The position numbers and the translations under genes are program-made. A DNA stretch of 64,000 nucleotides from Diploptera punctata (Eukaryota; Arthropoda; Insecta; Blattodea; Blaberidae). Below the pieces are notes generated by a model that saw only the letters and a program-made list of their open reading frames with translations, had not been told where the DNA came from and did no database searches. Numbering within the stretch: the stretch's first letter is position 1; every line of letters begins with the position of its first letter. Of this stretch, positions 54,061 to 63,994 are shown piece after piece. Where the stretch lies: contig JASPKZ010003422.1 in the NCBI GenBank assembly GCA_030220185.1, positions 62,001-126,000 of the forward strand. The letters are read 5' to 3'.

Positions 54061-54239
54061 ATGATGGTACCATGATCTTCTTGGTATTCCCCAATACATC
54101 TCCCAGCTGGAGTCTATTGAAAAATGTCTTGTAGTTCATCATTGTTGTTGCATCTTATTAGAAGCAAAAGAGTATCAACATTGCAGAGAATCCAGTTTGA
54201 ACAAATTAGGAGAAAAATGGAAAACGTATAAGATATTTT

Positions 54240-54393
54240 GAAAAGGGCAGTTATATGGATGCGAAACATGGACTCTTACTTTAAGAGATGAGAAAAGATT
54301 ATGAATATTTGAGAATAAAGATCTTAGGGAAATTTTTGGAACAAAGACAGATGAACAGACATGTGAACAGAGAAGACTACATAACATGGTCTA
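54240..54393 (+). repeat. L-A LINE, internal fragment
   Basis: GGGCAGTTATATGGATGCGA, then CTTACTTTAAGAGATGAG and ACTACATAACATGGTC: the [10 protein letters not shown] to RRLHNMV part of L-A. Confidence 0.75.
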
Positions 54394-54396
54394 ACT

Positions 54397-54680
54397 AGCG
54401 CAGAGCTATGCGACTTGCGCTGGTACGAGTATCCATGGAGGAAGAAATTTTCTCATGGAATTTCAGCCAATATTGGACCGGTGCCCACCCAGCATCATGA
54501 GGTATTTGGGTAGCTACAATAAGTATAAGTAGAGGTTTCAGGTTGTGAAAACCAGCTATAACGGCTGGGGGACCCAACATGGTGACCACATGTCACCCCT
54601 ACACTGGCTGGATGATTGTCTACCTATGTGATTAACACATGTGGATGTGAGACCACATTAGGACCAGCAGCATCAACCAT
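54397..54680 (+). repeat. SINE2 copy, head truncated
   Basis: Starts at CGCAGAGCTATGCGACTTGC, B-box-like GGTACGAGTATCC, then CACCCAGCATCATGAGGTAT and the ACATGTGGATGTGAGACCAC tail. 54681-54867 shows nothing recognised. Confidence 0.78.
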
Positions 54681-54867
54681 CATACTGGATGTTGTAGCAA
54701 AGAGGGACCTGCTGAAGATGGAACGGATGTTCTGAAAGGCCTACAGGCATAAAGATTACATATTTTATAAGTTGAGGACGACGGATTTTACCTAAGAAGG
54801 TATATTTTAACTTATTTTATTTTATGACTCTCCACCTCAACGGTTTTAACAATGCATTTTATTAGTA

Positions 54868-55135
54868 CTGATTTCACTGCAATCATAGTACTTTCATGCT
54901 GTGCTTTGCAGCTTTACTAGGGAATTATAGGTGTGGTAGCTTCCTGTTGATTTCCACACCGGTGAAGGATGATGATGATGATGGCTAGATGATTTTTGGG
55001 GACCATTGGGCCTTAGCTTCCTGACATTGGTCTTACAGGTGAGGAAAACCTCCGAAAAAAACCTCACCCAGGAGCCTGTCGCGACCAGGAATTGAATCCG
55101 GGCCCACTGCATAACAAGGCAGCATGCTACCTGTC
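54868..55135 (-). repeat. SINE1 copy
   Basis: CACTGCAATCATAGTACTTTC tail part, GATGATGATGATGGCTAG tract and a reverse head CCGGGCCCACTGCATAACAA. Confidence 0.83.
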
Positions 55136-55169
55136 GAATAGATATAACTGTTAAAACCCAAGAATGCTT

Positions 55170-55440
55170 TAGCTGTGCTTTATGGGGGAAGGATGAGGGT
55201 ACGTACCTGCCGCCTAAAAACTGGGTCCTCTCGACTAAGACATGGTAACCTTAACAGAACAGTCCCTGGTCCTCCAGGGGGGGATTGGGCATGGGATTTA
55301 CCATTGCATCCCGTAAAAAAGAATAATCCGTTGAGAAGCCCAAAGTTAAAGAAGCCGGCTGATCAAACCACGGCGACTAAATGACACTCACGGAGGATAA
55401 TGCTACGACCCGACCTGGTTTGTTATGTCAAATATGATGA
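55170..55440 (+). repeat. LINE 5'-type fragment
   Basis: TGAGGGTACGTACCTGCCGCC, GGTCCTCCAGGGGGGGATTGG and the encoded NPLRSPKLKKPADQTTATK resemble the 5' lead-in of insect LINEs just before the endonuclease, ending in ATGATGATG. Family not identified. Confidence 0.5.
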
Positions 55441-55675
55441 TGATTAAAAAATCAGCTATTTTATGCAGGATGCAAATCTATTGAATCACTAGTTACAAAC
55501 TATATTGATTCTTCCCAATATTCGCATTTCCACTGGAAAGAAGTTTGTATTTGACACTCACTTACTCAATGAATTCTTCTAAGTTCTACAGAATCACAAT
55601 GTAACTTCCACCAGGTAGCAGGACATAAATGTCAAATCGGTATGACACCTTCTCAATACATTTCCAAACATGTTT

Positions 55676-55750
55676 ACTCGCTAATTTGAACTTTGCACGT
55701 TCTCACGGAAAACTCAACTCACCAGAGACTAATGTATTTGCATGCGGCTC
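55676..55750 (-). mobile_element. H1 terminal fragment
   Basis: CTCGCTAATTTGAACTTTGC through CATGCGGCTC followed by TAA is one end of H1; the rest is missing. Confidence 0.7.
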
Positions 55751-55751
55751 T

Positions 55752-55905
55752 AAGTCACAGAGACTGCGATGGGCAAGATAAGTGGCACAATGAAAGGAGC
55801 ATGGAAAGTCCCTATAGGAAAACCAGAGGGAAAGCCCCAGAATGTAATGGGAGAATAACATTGACCTTAAATAGAATATACAGGGAAAACATTAGCTCAG
55901 GATTA
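55752..55905 (+). repeat. L-A LINE 3' fragment, decayed
   Basis: CAGAGACTGCGATGGGCAAG, GGAAAACCAGAGGGAAAG and GGGAGAATAACATTGACC match the L-A 3' end with many deletions. Confidence 0.65.
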
Positions 55906-56094
55906 TTTCTCTGCAGTTCCACTGTTGTGTACCCTGACTGTTGCTCCCCCTACTTCATGCTTCTTGCCAACAAGAGCCTAGACCAAGAGATGGTTATCTC
56001 TGCTTTAATAAAACAGTAGAAAAATGAACAAGTGAAAATTACTTACATTACATACATCACAACATAGTCTCTTGCTTAATATACCGCAACATAG

Positions 56095-56225
56095 GACAAC
56101 ACATCACTCCATGTCATATGCTATCTTCACTTCTCGCAACTGGGATTCCCTACCACAAGAAATAAGGGGCTGCCGGACATTGGCATCTTTTAAAAGAAAT
56201 CTAAATTTATATTTGCTCTAACCTC
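56095..56225 (+). repeat. LINE ORF2 C-terminus, CR1/Jockey-like
   Basis: The plus strand reads HHSMSYAIFTSRNWDSLPQE, then IRGCRTLASFKRNLNLYLL and a stop. The WDSLP...SFK..L pattern is the usual end of CR1- and Jockey-type reverse transcriptases. 55906-56094 is otherwise blank. Confidence 0.6.
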
Positions 56226-56524
56226 GACTTCATCATAAGGTACATATATCAATTGGTGTTTCTCGTAAAATTTATTATATTTATACTAACATTATTATCA
56301 TCATATAAATTCCCAGAGAGAATGATTTAATCTCTTAGTTCATCAAATTAACACTATATGACAATGGTGAAGGAAAAAATTCACAATCAAAAATATGGCT
56401 GATGATAGGAACAATTGGCTGTGAAAAATACAGAGTATATGAGGTGAGATGATGTATGACTCAATTTAATTTCAAAACCTCGTGACGTTAATAACTTTTA
56501 TGAAATAAACTTTCCAACTTATTT

Positions 56525-57040
56525 GAGTTGTTTTTGACTCACCTCATATTTCTTGATTTTTATGCAGACCTAGGATTCGTTGTTATACTTTGGGACATTC
56601 TCGATGCTACACAACTGCTGTCTGGCGGTTGTCCCTCCTGCAAATTGATTTCTGCGCTCCCTGTTGGCTGACCGATGAACTTCCAAATCAATCCCCTCTC
56701 ATTTTCACCGGGTATTTCAAAATTCATAGTTTTCTTTTTATTCTTGCATATGTAAATTTTCTCTCAAATCGTGAGTTCCTTTGGTTTTTCCAACTGTTTA
56801 AGTAATTTTGCCTTGGTTTCAATTCTGTTTTTTTTTTCTGACCAAACATGTGCAGGTATTGCAGATTTTTCTATTTCTCCGTTCTTAACATTTCTAAGGC
56901 GTTCCTTCAATCATGTATTTAAATTCCTTTTTTGTTTTCTTTGTATATATTTTTTTCACAATCTTTACAATCAATTTGATAAATTCCTGATTTGTTACCA
57001 TCTTCAATCTTTTCATTTTGTTGGTTTTGATTAATTTATG
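56525..57040 (-). repeat. Penelope-like element, GIY-YIG part
   Basis: The minus strand reads IEDGNKSGIYQIDCKDCEKN, then RNALEMLRTEKSAIPAHVWS and LLKQLEKPKELTIWEKIYIC with KTMNFEIPGEN, ending in the family 3' end (TATGAGGTGAGTCAAAAAC). Second positions of the YIG box are decayed. Confidence 0.75.
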
Positions 57041-57237
57041 TTGAGTTGTTTTTGACTCACCTCATACTTCTTAACTCCCTCGCAGACTCAAGTTTCGTCA
57101 CTGCATTTGTGACATTCTCAATGCTGTATCATGATCACAAGTATAACATTGAGAATGTCACAAATGCAGTGACGAAACTCGAGTCTGCAGGGAGTTAAGA
57201 AGTATGAGGTGAGTCAAAAACAACTCAACATAAATTA
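57033..57237. repeat. Palindrome of Penelope-type 3' tails
   Basis: Arms of about 95 bp (57033-57126 and 57144-57237) share AGTATGAGGTGAGTCAAAAA, GGGAGTTAAGAAGTATGAGG and ATTGAGAATGTCACAAATGC, around a short ATCATGATCAC turn. The outer part is the 3' end of the Penelope-like family, arranged head-to-head. Confidence 0.8.
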
Positions 57238-58084
57238 AAATAAACCTCATAGTGTTATTTCTTACCTACATAACTTAATTTGATTAATTTATTCAAAGTG
57301 TATTAATTTTTCAGTGCTAATTTAAGGTTAAATTTGATTAAATTTTTTTGAAACTTATTATTTTCAATATTTCCAATATTTGCTGACGATACGTGAAAGC
57401 TTGGCATGATTAATAGTACTGCATAGTGGTGGGTTTGTAACGACAGTGCAATTGAAGACACCGTTGCAAAAAGCGGGTAGTTCCTATTTTTCCCAAAATG
57501 CAGGTTTAAGTTGGTACATAATAAAAAGAAGGAGCCGCTTCAGCTGGAGGCAGCTCCAAGAGGTTTATTGCTGTTGTACACAATCGTGTAAATAAAATAA
57601 ATTTAAACTGATCAAGAAAAGATTGTTTCATGCTGAACTACCTTATATCTACACAAACATTTTGGTTATACTGTTACCACCTTTCACATTCAGTTTTTTG
57701 TTTCTCCTGAAAAGTTTATGAAAATGAAGCTACCCCCTTTTTTGCACCGGTGTCTTCAATTCTATTCAAATACTTAGCAACAATAATCACAGACAGAAAG
57801 AAATTAAACATAGGCTCAACTTGGAAACACATGTTAAAACATGTTGTTATGCTAATGAATGAGTTGGAGAAAATGCTGTACATATCACCTCATAAGTTGC
57901 GAGTACTCATGATACCGGTTTCAAAAGTATAATTTTGAATTATAAAATATACAGAATATGCATTGAAATTACTTAACCTTCATGACAAATCTGCGAAATT
58001 TACTATGGAATTACAGAAAGATAACCAAGATTTCAAATGATATGTGGAACTATACATAAAACATTTAAGTCAAAATAAGAAGAG

Positions 58085-58318
58085 ATACTATATTGAAGTT
58101 TTATGAAACATTGGCAGTTCCTGCATTACTTTATGGCAGTGATACTTGGGTAATGACCAAAAAATTACAAAGTAGAATACTAAGTGTAGAAATTAACTTC
58201 CTTAGAAGAACAAAAGGCTGCACAAGAATGGAACGGTTAAAGAATGAAGATATAAGAACAGAGTTAAATATATATCCATTAAATGATAAAATCAAAGGAT
58301 ATAGAGAAAAATGGTTTA
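58085..58318 (+). repeat. LINE RT tail, cut by H1
   Basis: ETLAVPALLYGSDTWVMTKK, then EINFLRRTKGCTRMERLKNE and DIRTELNIYPLNDKIKGYRE; the coding sequence ends at KW where TTA and H1 begin. 57240-58080 carries only a short L-A-like trace (about 57775-57835). Confidence 0.8.
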
Positions 58319-58523
58319 GGGTCGTATCTATGAAAGCGTTAGACCGTAAAAGTCGTTTTCAGCTTGTACTCTGCTGAGAAAGTTGCATCGAAAGACGTTT
58401 TTGCGTACTCAAAAATCTGCTCATGCGATAATTATTGTCAAAATTCTTAAGCTACATGACGAGGTGACCTTGCAGAGAACGAATCGTGAGCAACCCGATG
58501 GTAACCGATGTACTTTGAAACTG
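58319..58523 (-). mobile_element. H1 element, truncated
   Basis: After TTA (58316-58318) it starts GGGTCGTATCTATGAAAGCG and runs to GTAACCGATGTACTTTGAAAC, about a third of the element; the far terminus is lost. Confidence 0.78.
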
Positions 58524-58548
58524 GACTTTAGCATGAATTAGCTATCCT

Positions 58549-58835
58549 TCCATCCATAGTAATTCTGCCCGAAGGCAGGTCTTTCACTGCAATCATAGCA
58601 TTTTCATGCTATGCTTTGCAGCTTTACTAGGGAATTGTAGGTGTGGTAGCTTTCCGTTGTTTTCCACACCGTGAACGATGATGATGATGGGCGGATGTTT
58701 TTCGGGGACCGTTGGGCCCTAAGCTTCCTGACATTTGTCTTACAGGTGAGGAAAAACCCCGAAAAAACCTCACCCAGGAGCCTATCCCGATCGGGAATCG
58801 AACCCGGGCCCGCTGCGTGACCACAGCGGTGGACT
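58549..58835 (-). repeat. SINE1 upstream of secreted-protein copy 2
   Basis: Counterpart of 39848-40117. Flanks are also shared: TTTAGCATGAATTAGCTATCC before it, and GCAGCGAAAGACGTGCC with CAGAATTATTACAGAATGTA after it. Confidence 0.88.
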
Positions 58836-58978
58836 GAATTAGCTATGAATGCAGCGAAAGACGTGCCATTGGGCAGAATTATTACAGAATGTACGTAGAT
58901 AATGGTTTTTTTTAATGTATGTAAAAATGTATCGTGTATATGTTGTTGCTGGTAGCGTGTGAAAGGAAGTGCGATCAG

Positions 58979-59517
58979 GTATTACACATCCAAGTTAACT
59001 GTTCACGGGCGGAGGGGAATAGTTTTAGCGCTACTCTCGCCGATCTACTGAATCTGTGGAAGGGATGTAGGAGAAAACTGTACATCCGATCACGTATTGA
59101 AATTTTTAAACTTCAAATGTGGGGGGAGAATCACTAAACACGTGTGAAAGATCTTAACATGGTTGTCAAATTAGTCATTTAAGCACGGAACGCTAAAGCG
59201 GTCGGATCATTTAAAATCACAGTATTTGTCGTCTCTCTGTCACCAGCCTCACAATAAATCACAAGTGGCAACATGTAATGCGAAGGGCAAGCAAGGGACA
59301 GCTCATTCCTAGATGTAACCCCAAAAGTAACAGGGTTGTCAAGTTAGTCATTCTGCCACTGACCGCGCATAACCACGGATCATTCAAATACATGGTATTT
59401 GTCAGCTCTCTACAACATAATACAAAGGACAGGAAGTGGCAACATAGTAAGGAAGATAAAGAGAAAGACAGTTATTTAGTTAAAATACTTTCCGCCTACA
59501 CAAAACACTTGAATGGG
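58979..59517 (+). repeat. 539-bp insertion in 5' region of copy 2, with internal direct repeats
   Basis: Copy 1 reads GCGATCAG/ATATATGTGTTATG without a break; copy 2 has extra sequence at this point. Inside it two degenerate direct repeats of about 125 bp start at about 59172 and 59333 (GTTGTCAA-TTAGTCATT ... GGATCATT ... GTATTTGTC ... AAGTGGCAACAT). It lies 20-560 bp upstream of the possible TATA box. Not a family I recognise. Confidence 0.65.
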
Positions 59518-59540
59518 CAATATATGTGTTATGTCACAGG

Positions 59541-59546
59541 TATATA
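59541..59546 (+). promoter_or_regulatory. Possible TATA box of secreted-protein copy 2
   Basis: TATATA 45 bp before the ATG, the same spacing and flanks as copy 1. Functional status inferred. Confidence 0.35.
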
Positions 59547-59585
59547 GTGTGGTCACAGTGTTGGTGCAGCCTCAGAACCATAAAA

Positions 59586-59651
59586 ATGTTACGTCTGTGT
59601 GTGATTCTGCTCGTCACCACCAGTCTGTGCGTCCTGTACTCCTCGGGCACG
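59586..59651 (+). CDS. Copy 2 exon 1 (signal peptide)
   Basis: 22 codons, donor GTAAGT. Three synonymous changes and one replacement versus copy 1. Confidence 0.86.
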
Positions 59652-62600
59652 GTAAGTTACTTCATCTTAAGTGAAGACGCACGATGTTAGGTTATGATGG
59701 CGCTCACTTGCTAATCCAAAGCCCCCAAACATATACAAATGCTCTCGAGAAAATAGAGCTTTAGTTTTAAAAAATGACTATTGTGATTATTGTTCCTAGG
59801 TATTTGAATTCAGCCACTTCCTCAAAATTTCCCTCATTTGTCATTAGCTGTCCATTTCCATTATATAATGTATTTCTACGTGTGACCACACATTTAGTTT
59901 TATTGATATTTACTTCCAGTCCCAATTTCTTAGTGTTACTCAGTAGTGTGTGCGTGTTGTCCTTTATTATCTCCTCGCTATCGGTCAATAGTATTACATC
60001 ATCAACATAAACTAACAGCTTATTAATACCATTGAATTGTAGGCCTTCTTCAACCTCTAAAGATTTAATGGCATGCTCTAGTACAAAATTAAATAGTAGA
60101 GGAGATAGTGCATCTCCTTGATTCAACCCATTCTGGATTTCAAAAGTATCCAAAAACTGTTTGCCTACACGCATCCTACTCTCTGTGCCATTTAGACACA
60201 TTCGTATAAGTCTAACTAACTTTTTAGGAATTCCGAACTCCAGCAGGATACTATATAACTTCTCCCTCTTAATTGAATCATATGCCTTTTTGAAGTCTAC
60301 ATATAGTTGATGTACAGTACCATTATATTCCCATTTATTTTCTAAAATCTGTCTTAAGCTAAAAATCTGATCTGTTGTAGAACTGTTTCTTCTAAATCCA
60401 CATTGATGATCTCCTACAATGTCATCAATATAAGAAGTAAGTCTGCTTACTAATATATTTGTTAGAATTTTGTACGAAGTTGAAAGTAATGAGATGCCCC
60501 TATAGTTGTTGCAATCAGATTTATCTCCTTTCTTATAAATTGGTATGATAATCAATTCTTTCCATTCATCTGGAAGATGGGAACCACGATGGATGTCTAA
60601 TTGATACTGTTCTACATTGTGAAAGCGTATTTATATTTTCAGAGTCATCCCCCCCTCATTCGAATCTTTGCTCATAAATCTTGAAAAAAAGGGGGGGGGA
60701 GTAAATTTGGTATGTGTACTGAAGAGATTCTAATTGTCTGCATTGATTTTTCAGCACAATTATAAGGTGAAAGTACTGGATGCGGAGGTACTGCACTGTT
60801 CAGATGATTATTTTAAATGCGATGAAGTGGATCTGGTAGTTTCAGATTTCAACTCCTCTTTGGCGACTGTTGATGGTGTGATAGCGTTGCAAAAAGACGC
60901 GCCCCAAGACTTCAAGGTAAGTACATCAACAGCCGTATCCAGGAAAACTATAATCTTGACTATTTAATGCACGCCCCAAATGGGAGTCATTGACCAACTT
61001 TGTTTTACAACCAATCACAGTCGTGTTTCACCTCGATAATTATCGAATTTTGATTACAAAGTTAAAAAAAAAACTCCTTTTTAACATTCTGATCAGATCA
61101 GAGCATTGTTTTGCAGTGACTGGCTCTCTAAAAAAATACGTTGAATGTAGCAAATAATGGAACAGATTCCTTCGAACTACACATTTGATAATTATGTCTT
61201 CAATAATTGTATTTTTAAATAATAATTTTATTGAGTTGTTTCCGAAGAAAATGAATTAATAACCTATAATGTTAGTTATCATATACAGTTTGATGTGTTT
61301 CATTTTTTTTTTCACTGGGTATATTCTTACAATATTGCGATCAATTTGGCAATGAATAGTATGACCAAGTTGCAGTGATGAACAAATGAAACAATACCAA
61401 ACATTTCTCATTTGTTTTCAAACATAACGTTTACATTAAATTTACAAATATTTTAAAGTAACTATATTTAAATAATGATTTGTGAGTAAACAACTTAATT
61501 TTATTCGTTAAATAGTCCTAACAAATGCCACTGTTGATTTCCAAATCCTCTAGATAAATTCACTCGTGGCGTTACTTATGATTCCTTTTACAGATCAAGA
61601 TCGATGTGAAATCAGTAGCGAGTAACAATGAAGAAATCAATGTGTTTGATAAAGCTATGCCACTCTGCCAGTACTTGACAAATTTCCATCCATTTTCTGC
61701 CATTATCACTGAATTCTGGAAGGAAAAATTGACTGCTGAGAGTCCTCAAGTTTGCCCAATCATAAAGGTAGGTATCAGTCCACAGTGGAAAGTAGTTCGT
61801 ATGTACACAATCAATAAACATGGCAGCTATGAGACCGATTTACAACTTTCAGGTATATACTCTCTTCCTCTTATTGTGTCCTCCTTTCGGAAGCTCAATT
61901 CCAAATATGCCTCCAACCATCTCTATCTTCCTATGCTTTCCTTATTTTAGTTCTTCCCAGTCATATCCTCTTTCTTGAACTTTTCTTCACTTGGTTAATC
62001 CATCTTTCTCGTGGTCTACCTCTTTGTCATTTTCCTTGTATCTTCAAATTTAAGTCTTTGTGGTAGTCTTCCTTTTCCATTCTTTTTAAATGTCTAAATC
62101 ATTAGTCTATGTTATTCTATGTCTGTTGTTAATTTTTCTACATTTAATTTCTCCTGATTTTGTCATTCCTTATTCTATCCCTCCTTGTTTTATGTACAAT
62201 TCCACGTAAGAATTTAATTTCTGTATCTTGGATTCTGCTCATCTCCCTCTTTGTTTATGTCCAAGACTCAGCTGCATATGTTAGAAATAAGTTTTATACA
62301 TTGCCATTTTACTCTTTATTGCAGATTAATTGTTTAGTTAGATTATAGACTTTTAGGCCGCATGCAAATACATTAGTCTCTGGTGAGTTGAGTTTTCCGT
62401 GAGAACGCAAAGTTCGAATTAGCGAGTCGCTGACTGGTCATGCATGAAAGTAGCTTTTTCGTAATATTGGCAAGAAATTACACAGAATTCTCAGCGATAA
62501 AACCACTTCCGTTATTTTCGTCTGCTAGAGAAACGCATTTACGTTTGCGTCCCGCAAATAATACCGTATACGACGATGTCTGCGTCGCGCGATATTATGC

Positions 62601-63994
62601 CGATTCCCCTGTTCTTCCAGTTGAATTCTTTGGTAGACTCTATCAAATTCCTCTTCTCCGCGAATACCGAAAACATGATCGAAGTCTTCAAGGTCCGACA
62701 TCTTGGATAAAGCAGCAAGGTACGCGGCAAGGTTTCAAACTAATCGGTTACCATCGCTTCCCATCGGGTTGCTCACGATTCGTTCTCTATAAAGTCACCT
62801 CGCCAGGTAGCTTAGGAATTTCGACAATTATTATCGCATGAACAGATTTTTGAGTATGCAAAAACGTCTTTGGATGCAACTTTCTCAGCAGAGAACGACT
62901 TTTACGATATAATGCGTTCATTGATACGACCCTACATCTAGACTATGCAACTCCATACTACAAGAGATCAGGGAAATACATTTTAATATCTTTCTTTTGT
63001 AATTGGACTTTCAGTGGATTCTCTTCCTCTTCTTCTTTCCCCCATTTAGGGTCGTATCTATGAACGCATTAGACCGTAAAAGTCGTTCTCTACTGAGAAA
63101 GTTGCAGCCAAAGACGTTTTTGCTTACTCAAAAATCTGTTGATGCGATAATAATTATCGAAATTCCTAAGCTACCTGGCGAGGTGACTTTGCAGAGAACG
63201 AATCGTGAGCAACCTGATGGTAACCGATGTAGTTTGAAATCTTGCTGCTTTATCCAAGATGTCGGACCTTGACGACTTCGATCATGTTTCGGTATACGCG
63301 GAGAAGAGGAATTTGATAGAGTCCATTAAAGAATTCAACTGGAAGAACAGGAGAATCTGCGTAATATCGCGCGACGCAGACGTCGTCGTATACGGTATTA
63401 TTTGCGGGACGCAAGCGTAAATGCGTTCCTCTAGCAGACGAAAATAACGGAAGTGGTTTCTTCTTCTTCTTCTTCTTCTTCCGTATGCAGTATTGGGTGA
63501 TGATGCCCGTTCTGCGACTACAAAAACTGATCTTTCCATCGGTTGAAGGATCTTCCGAGGTCTCTTTTGCCTTTAGGGTTGAGGTGGTTTTATCGCTGAG
63601 AATTCTGAGTAATTTCTTGCCAGTATTACGAAAAAAACTACTTTCATGCATGACCAGTCAGCGACTCTTTAATTCGAACTTTGCACGTTTTCACGGAAAA
63701 CTCAACTCACCAGAGACTAATGTATTTACATGCGGCCCGTAGATACAACATAATGGGAGGTTCTAGATGTGAAGTAGAAGGTTTTGATGTGATCGTGAAT
63801 GGAAAGGACGAGTATTGATTTGATGATTTGTTTTTCAGGGTGACTACGAAATAACGGAATCCTGGGTGAATGAGACCATTCTTCCCGAAGATCTGCCTAA
63901 AGACGTGGAGATGTACATTGTGGAAGTTGATCTCGAACATATGATGAAGGACAAACTGTTGAATTTTAAATTTTCTGCTTCGATTGTTCGTTAA
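59586..63994 (+). CDS. Small secreted protein, DUF1091/ML-like, tandem copy 2
   Basis: Exons 59586-59651, 60755-60916, 61594-61767 and 63839-63994 give 185 codons with the same exon lengths and phases as copy 1. The signal peptide is MLRLCVILLVTTSLCVLYSS. The mature chain keeps the four cysteines (HCSDDYFKC, PLCQYL, VCPIIK) and the GDY...LPEDLPKDVEMYIVEV end. By hand count there are 20 amino-acid differences from copy 1, 19 in the mature chain, mostly charge or hydrophobic swaps (KDVE to DEVD; VITEA to EITES). Intron 1 is only 1.1 kb owing to a deletion. Introns share older repeats with copy 1 but have their own H1 insertions. The stop codon lies 6 bp from the window end, so the 3' UTR is not seen. 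Confidence 0.86.
59776..60650 (-). repeat. L-A LINE in intron 1 of copy 2, 3' part deleted
   Basis: An intact 262-codon frame on the minus strand: IIPIYKKGDKSDCNNYRGIS, YVDFKKAYDSIKREKLYSIL, NGLNQGDALSPLLFNFVLEH, LLVYVDDVILLTDSEE. The catalytic box is YVDD, so the first Asp pair is kept with Ala to Val. It ends at GTIIT where the LINE should continue. It is orthologous to the LINE at 44932-46440. Confidence 0.88.
60755..60916 (+). CDS. Copy 2 exon 2
   Basis: 54 codons, HNYKVKVLDAEVLHCSDDYF to QKDAPQDFK; acceptor TTTTTCAG, donor GTAAGT. Confidence 0.88.
61594..61767 (+). CDS. Copy 2 exon 3
   Basis: 58 codons, IKIDVKSVASNNEEINVF to PQVCPIIK; acceptor TTTTACAG, donor GTAGGT. Confidence 0.88.
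62356..62932 (+). mobile_element. H1 element in intron 3 of copy 2 (forward)
   Basis: After TTA (62353-62355) it starts GGCCGCATGCAAATACATT and ends GATACGACCC, followed by TAC rather than TTA. It has an internal ACGCGGCAAGG duplication near 62720. Not at the same site as the H1 pair in copy 1. Confidence 0.82.
63049..63738 (-). mobile_element. H1 element in intron 3 of copy 2 (reverse), with a small insert
   Basis: After TTA (63046-63048) it starts GGGTCGTATCTATGAACGC and ends CATGCGGCCC. The plus strand here encodes MSDLDDFDHVSVYAEKRNLI-type sequence. An insert of about 130 bp at 63459-63588 ends in (TTC)n and is flanked by GTGGTT, so a reverse-oriented retroelement end entered H1. Confidence 0.82.
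63839..63994 (+). CDS. Copy 2 exon 4 (stop codon)
   Basis: 51 codons, GDYEITESWVNETILPEDLP to KFSASIVR, then TAA; acceptor TTTTTCAG. Confidence 0.88.
   Translation, partial: GDYEITESWVNETILPEDLPKDVEMYIVEVDLEHMMKDKLLNFKFSASIVR

Noticed and set aside
55175..55384. Small novel gene
   Set aside because: NPLRSPKLKKPADQTTATK-type text is a common lead-in of insect LINEs.
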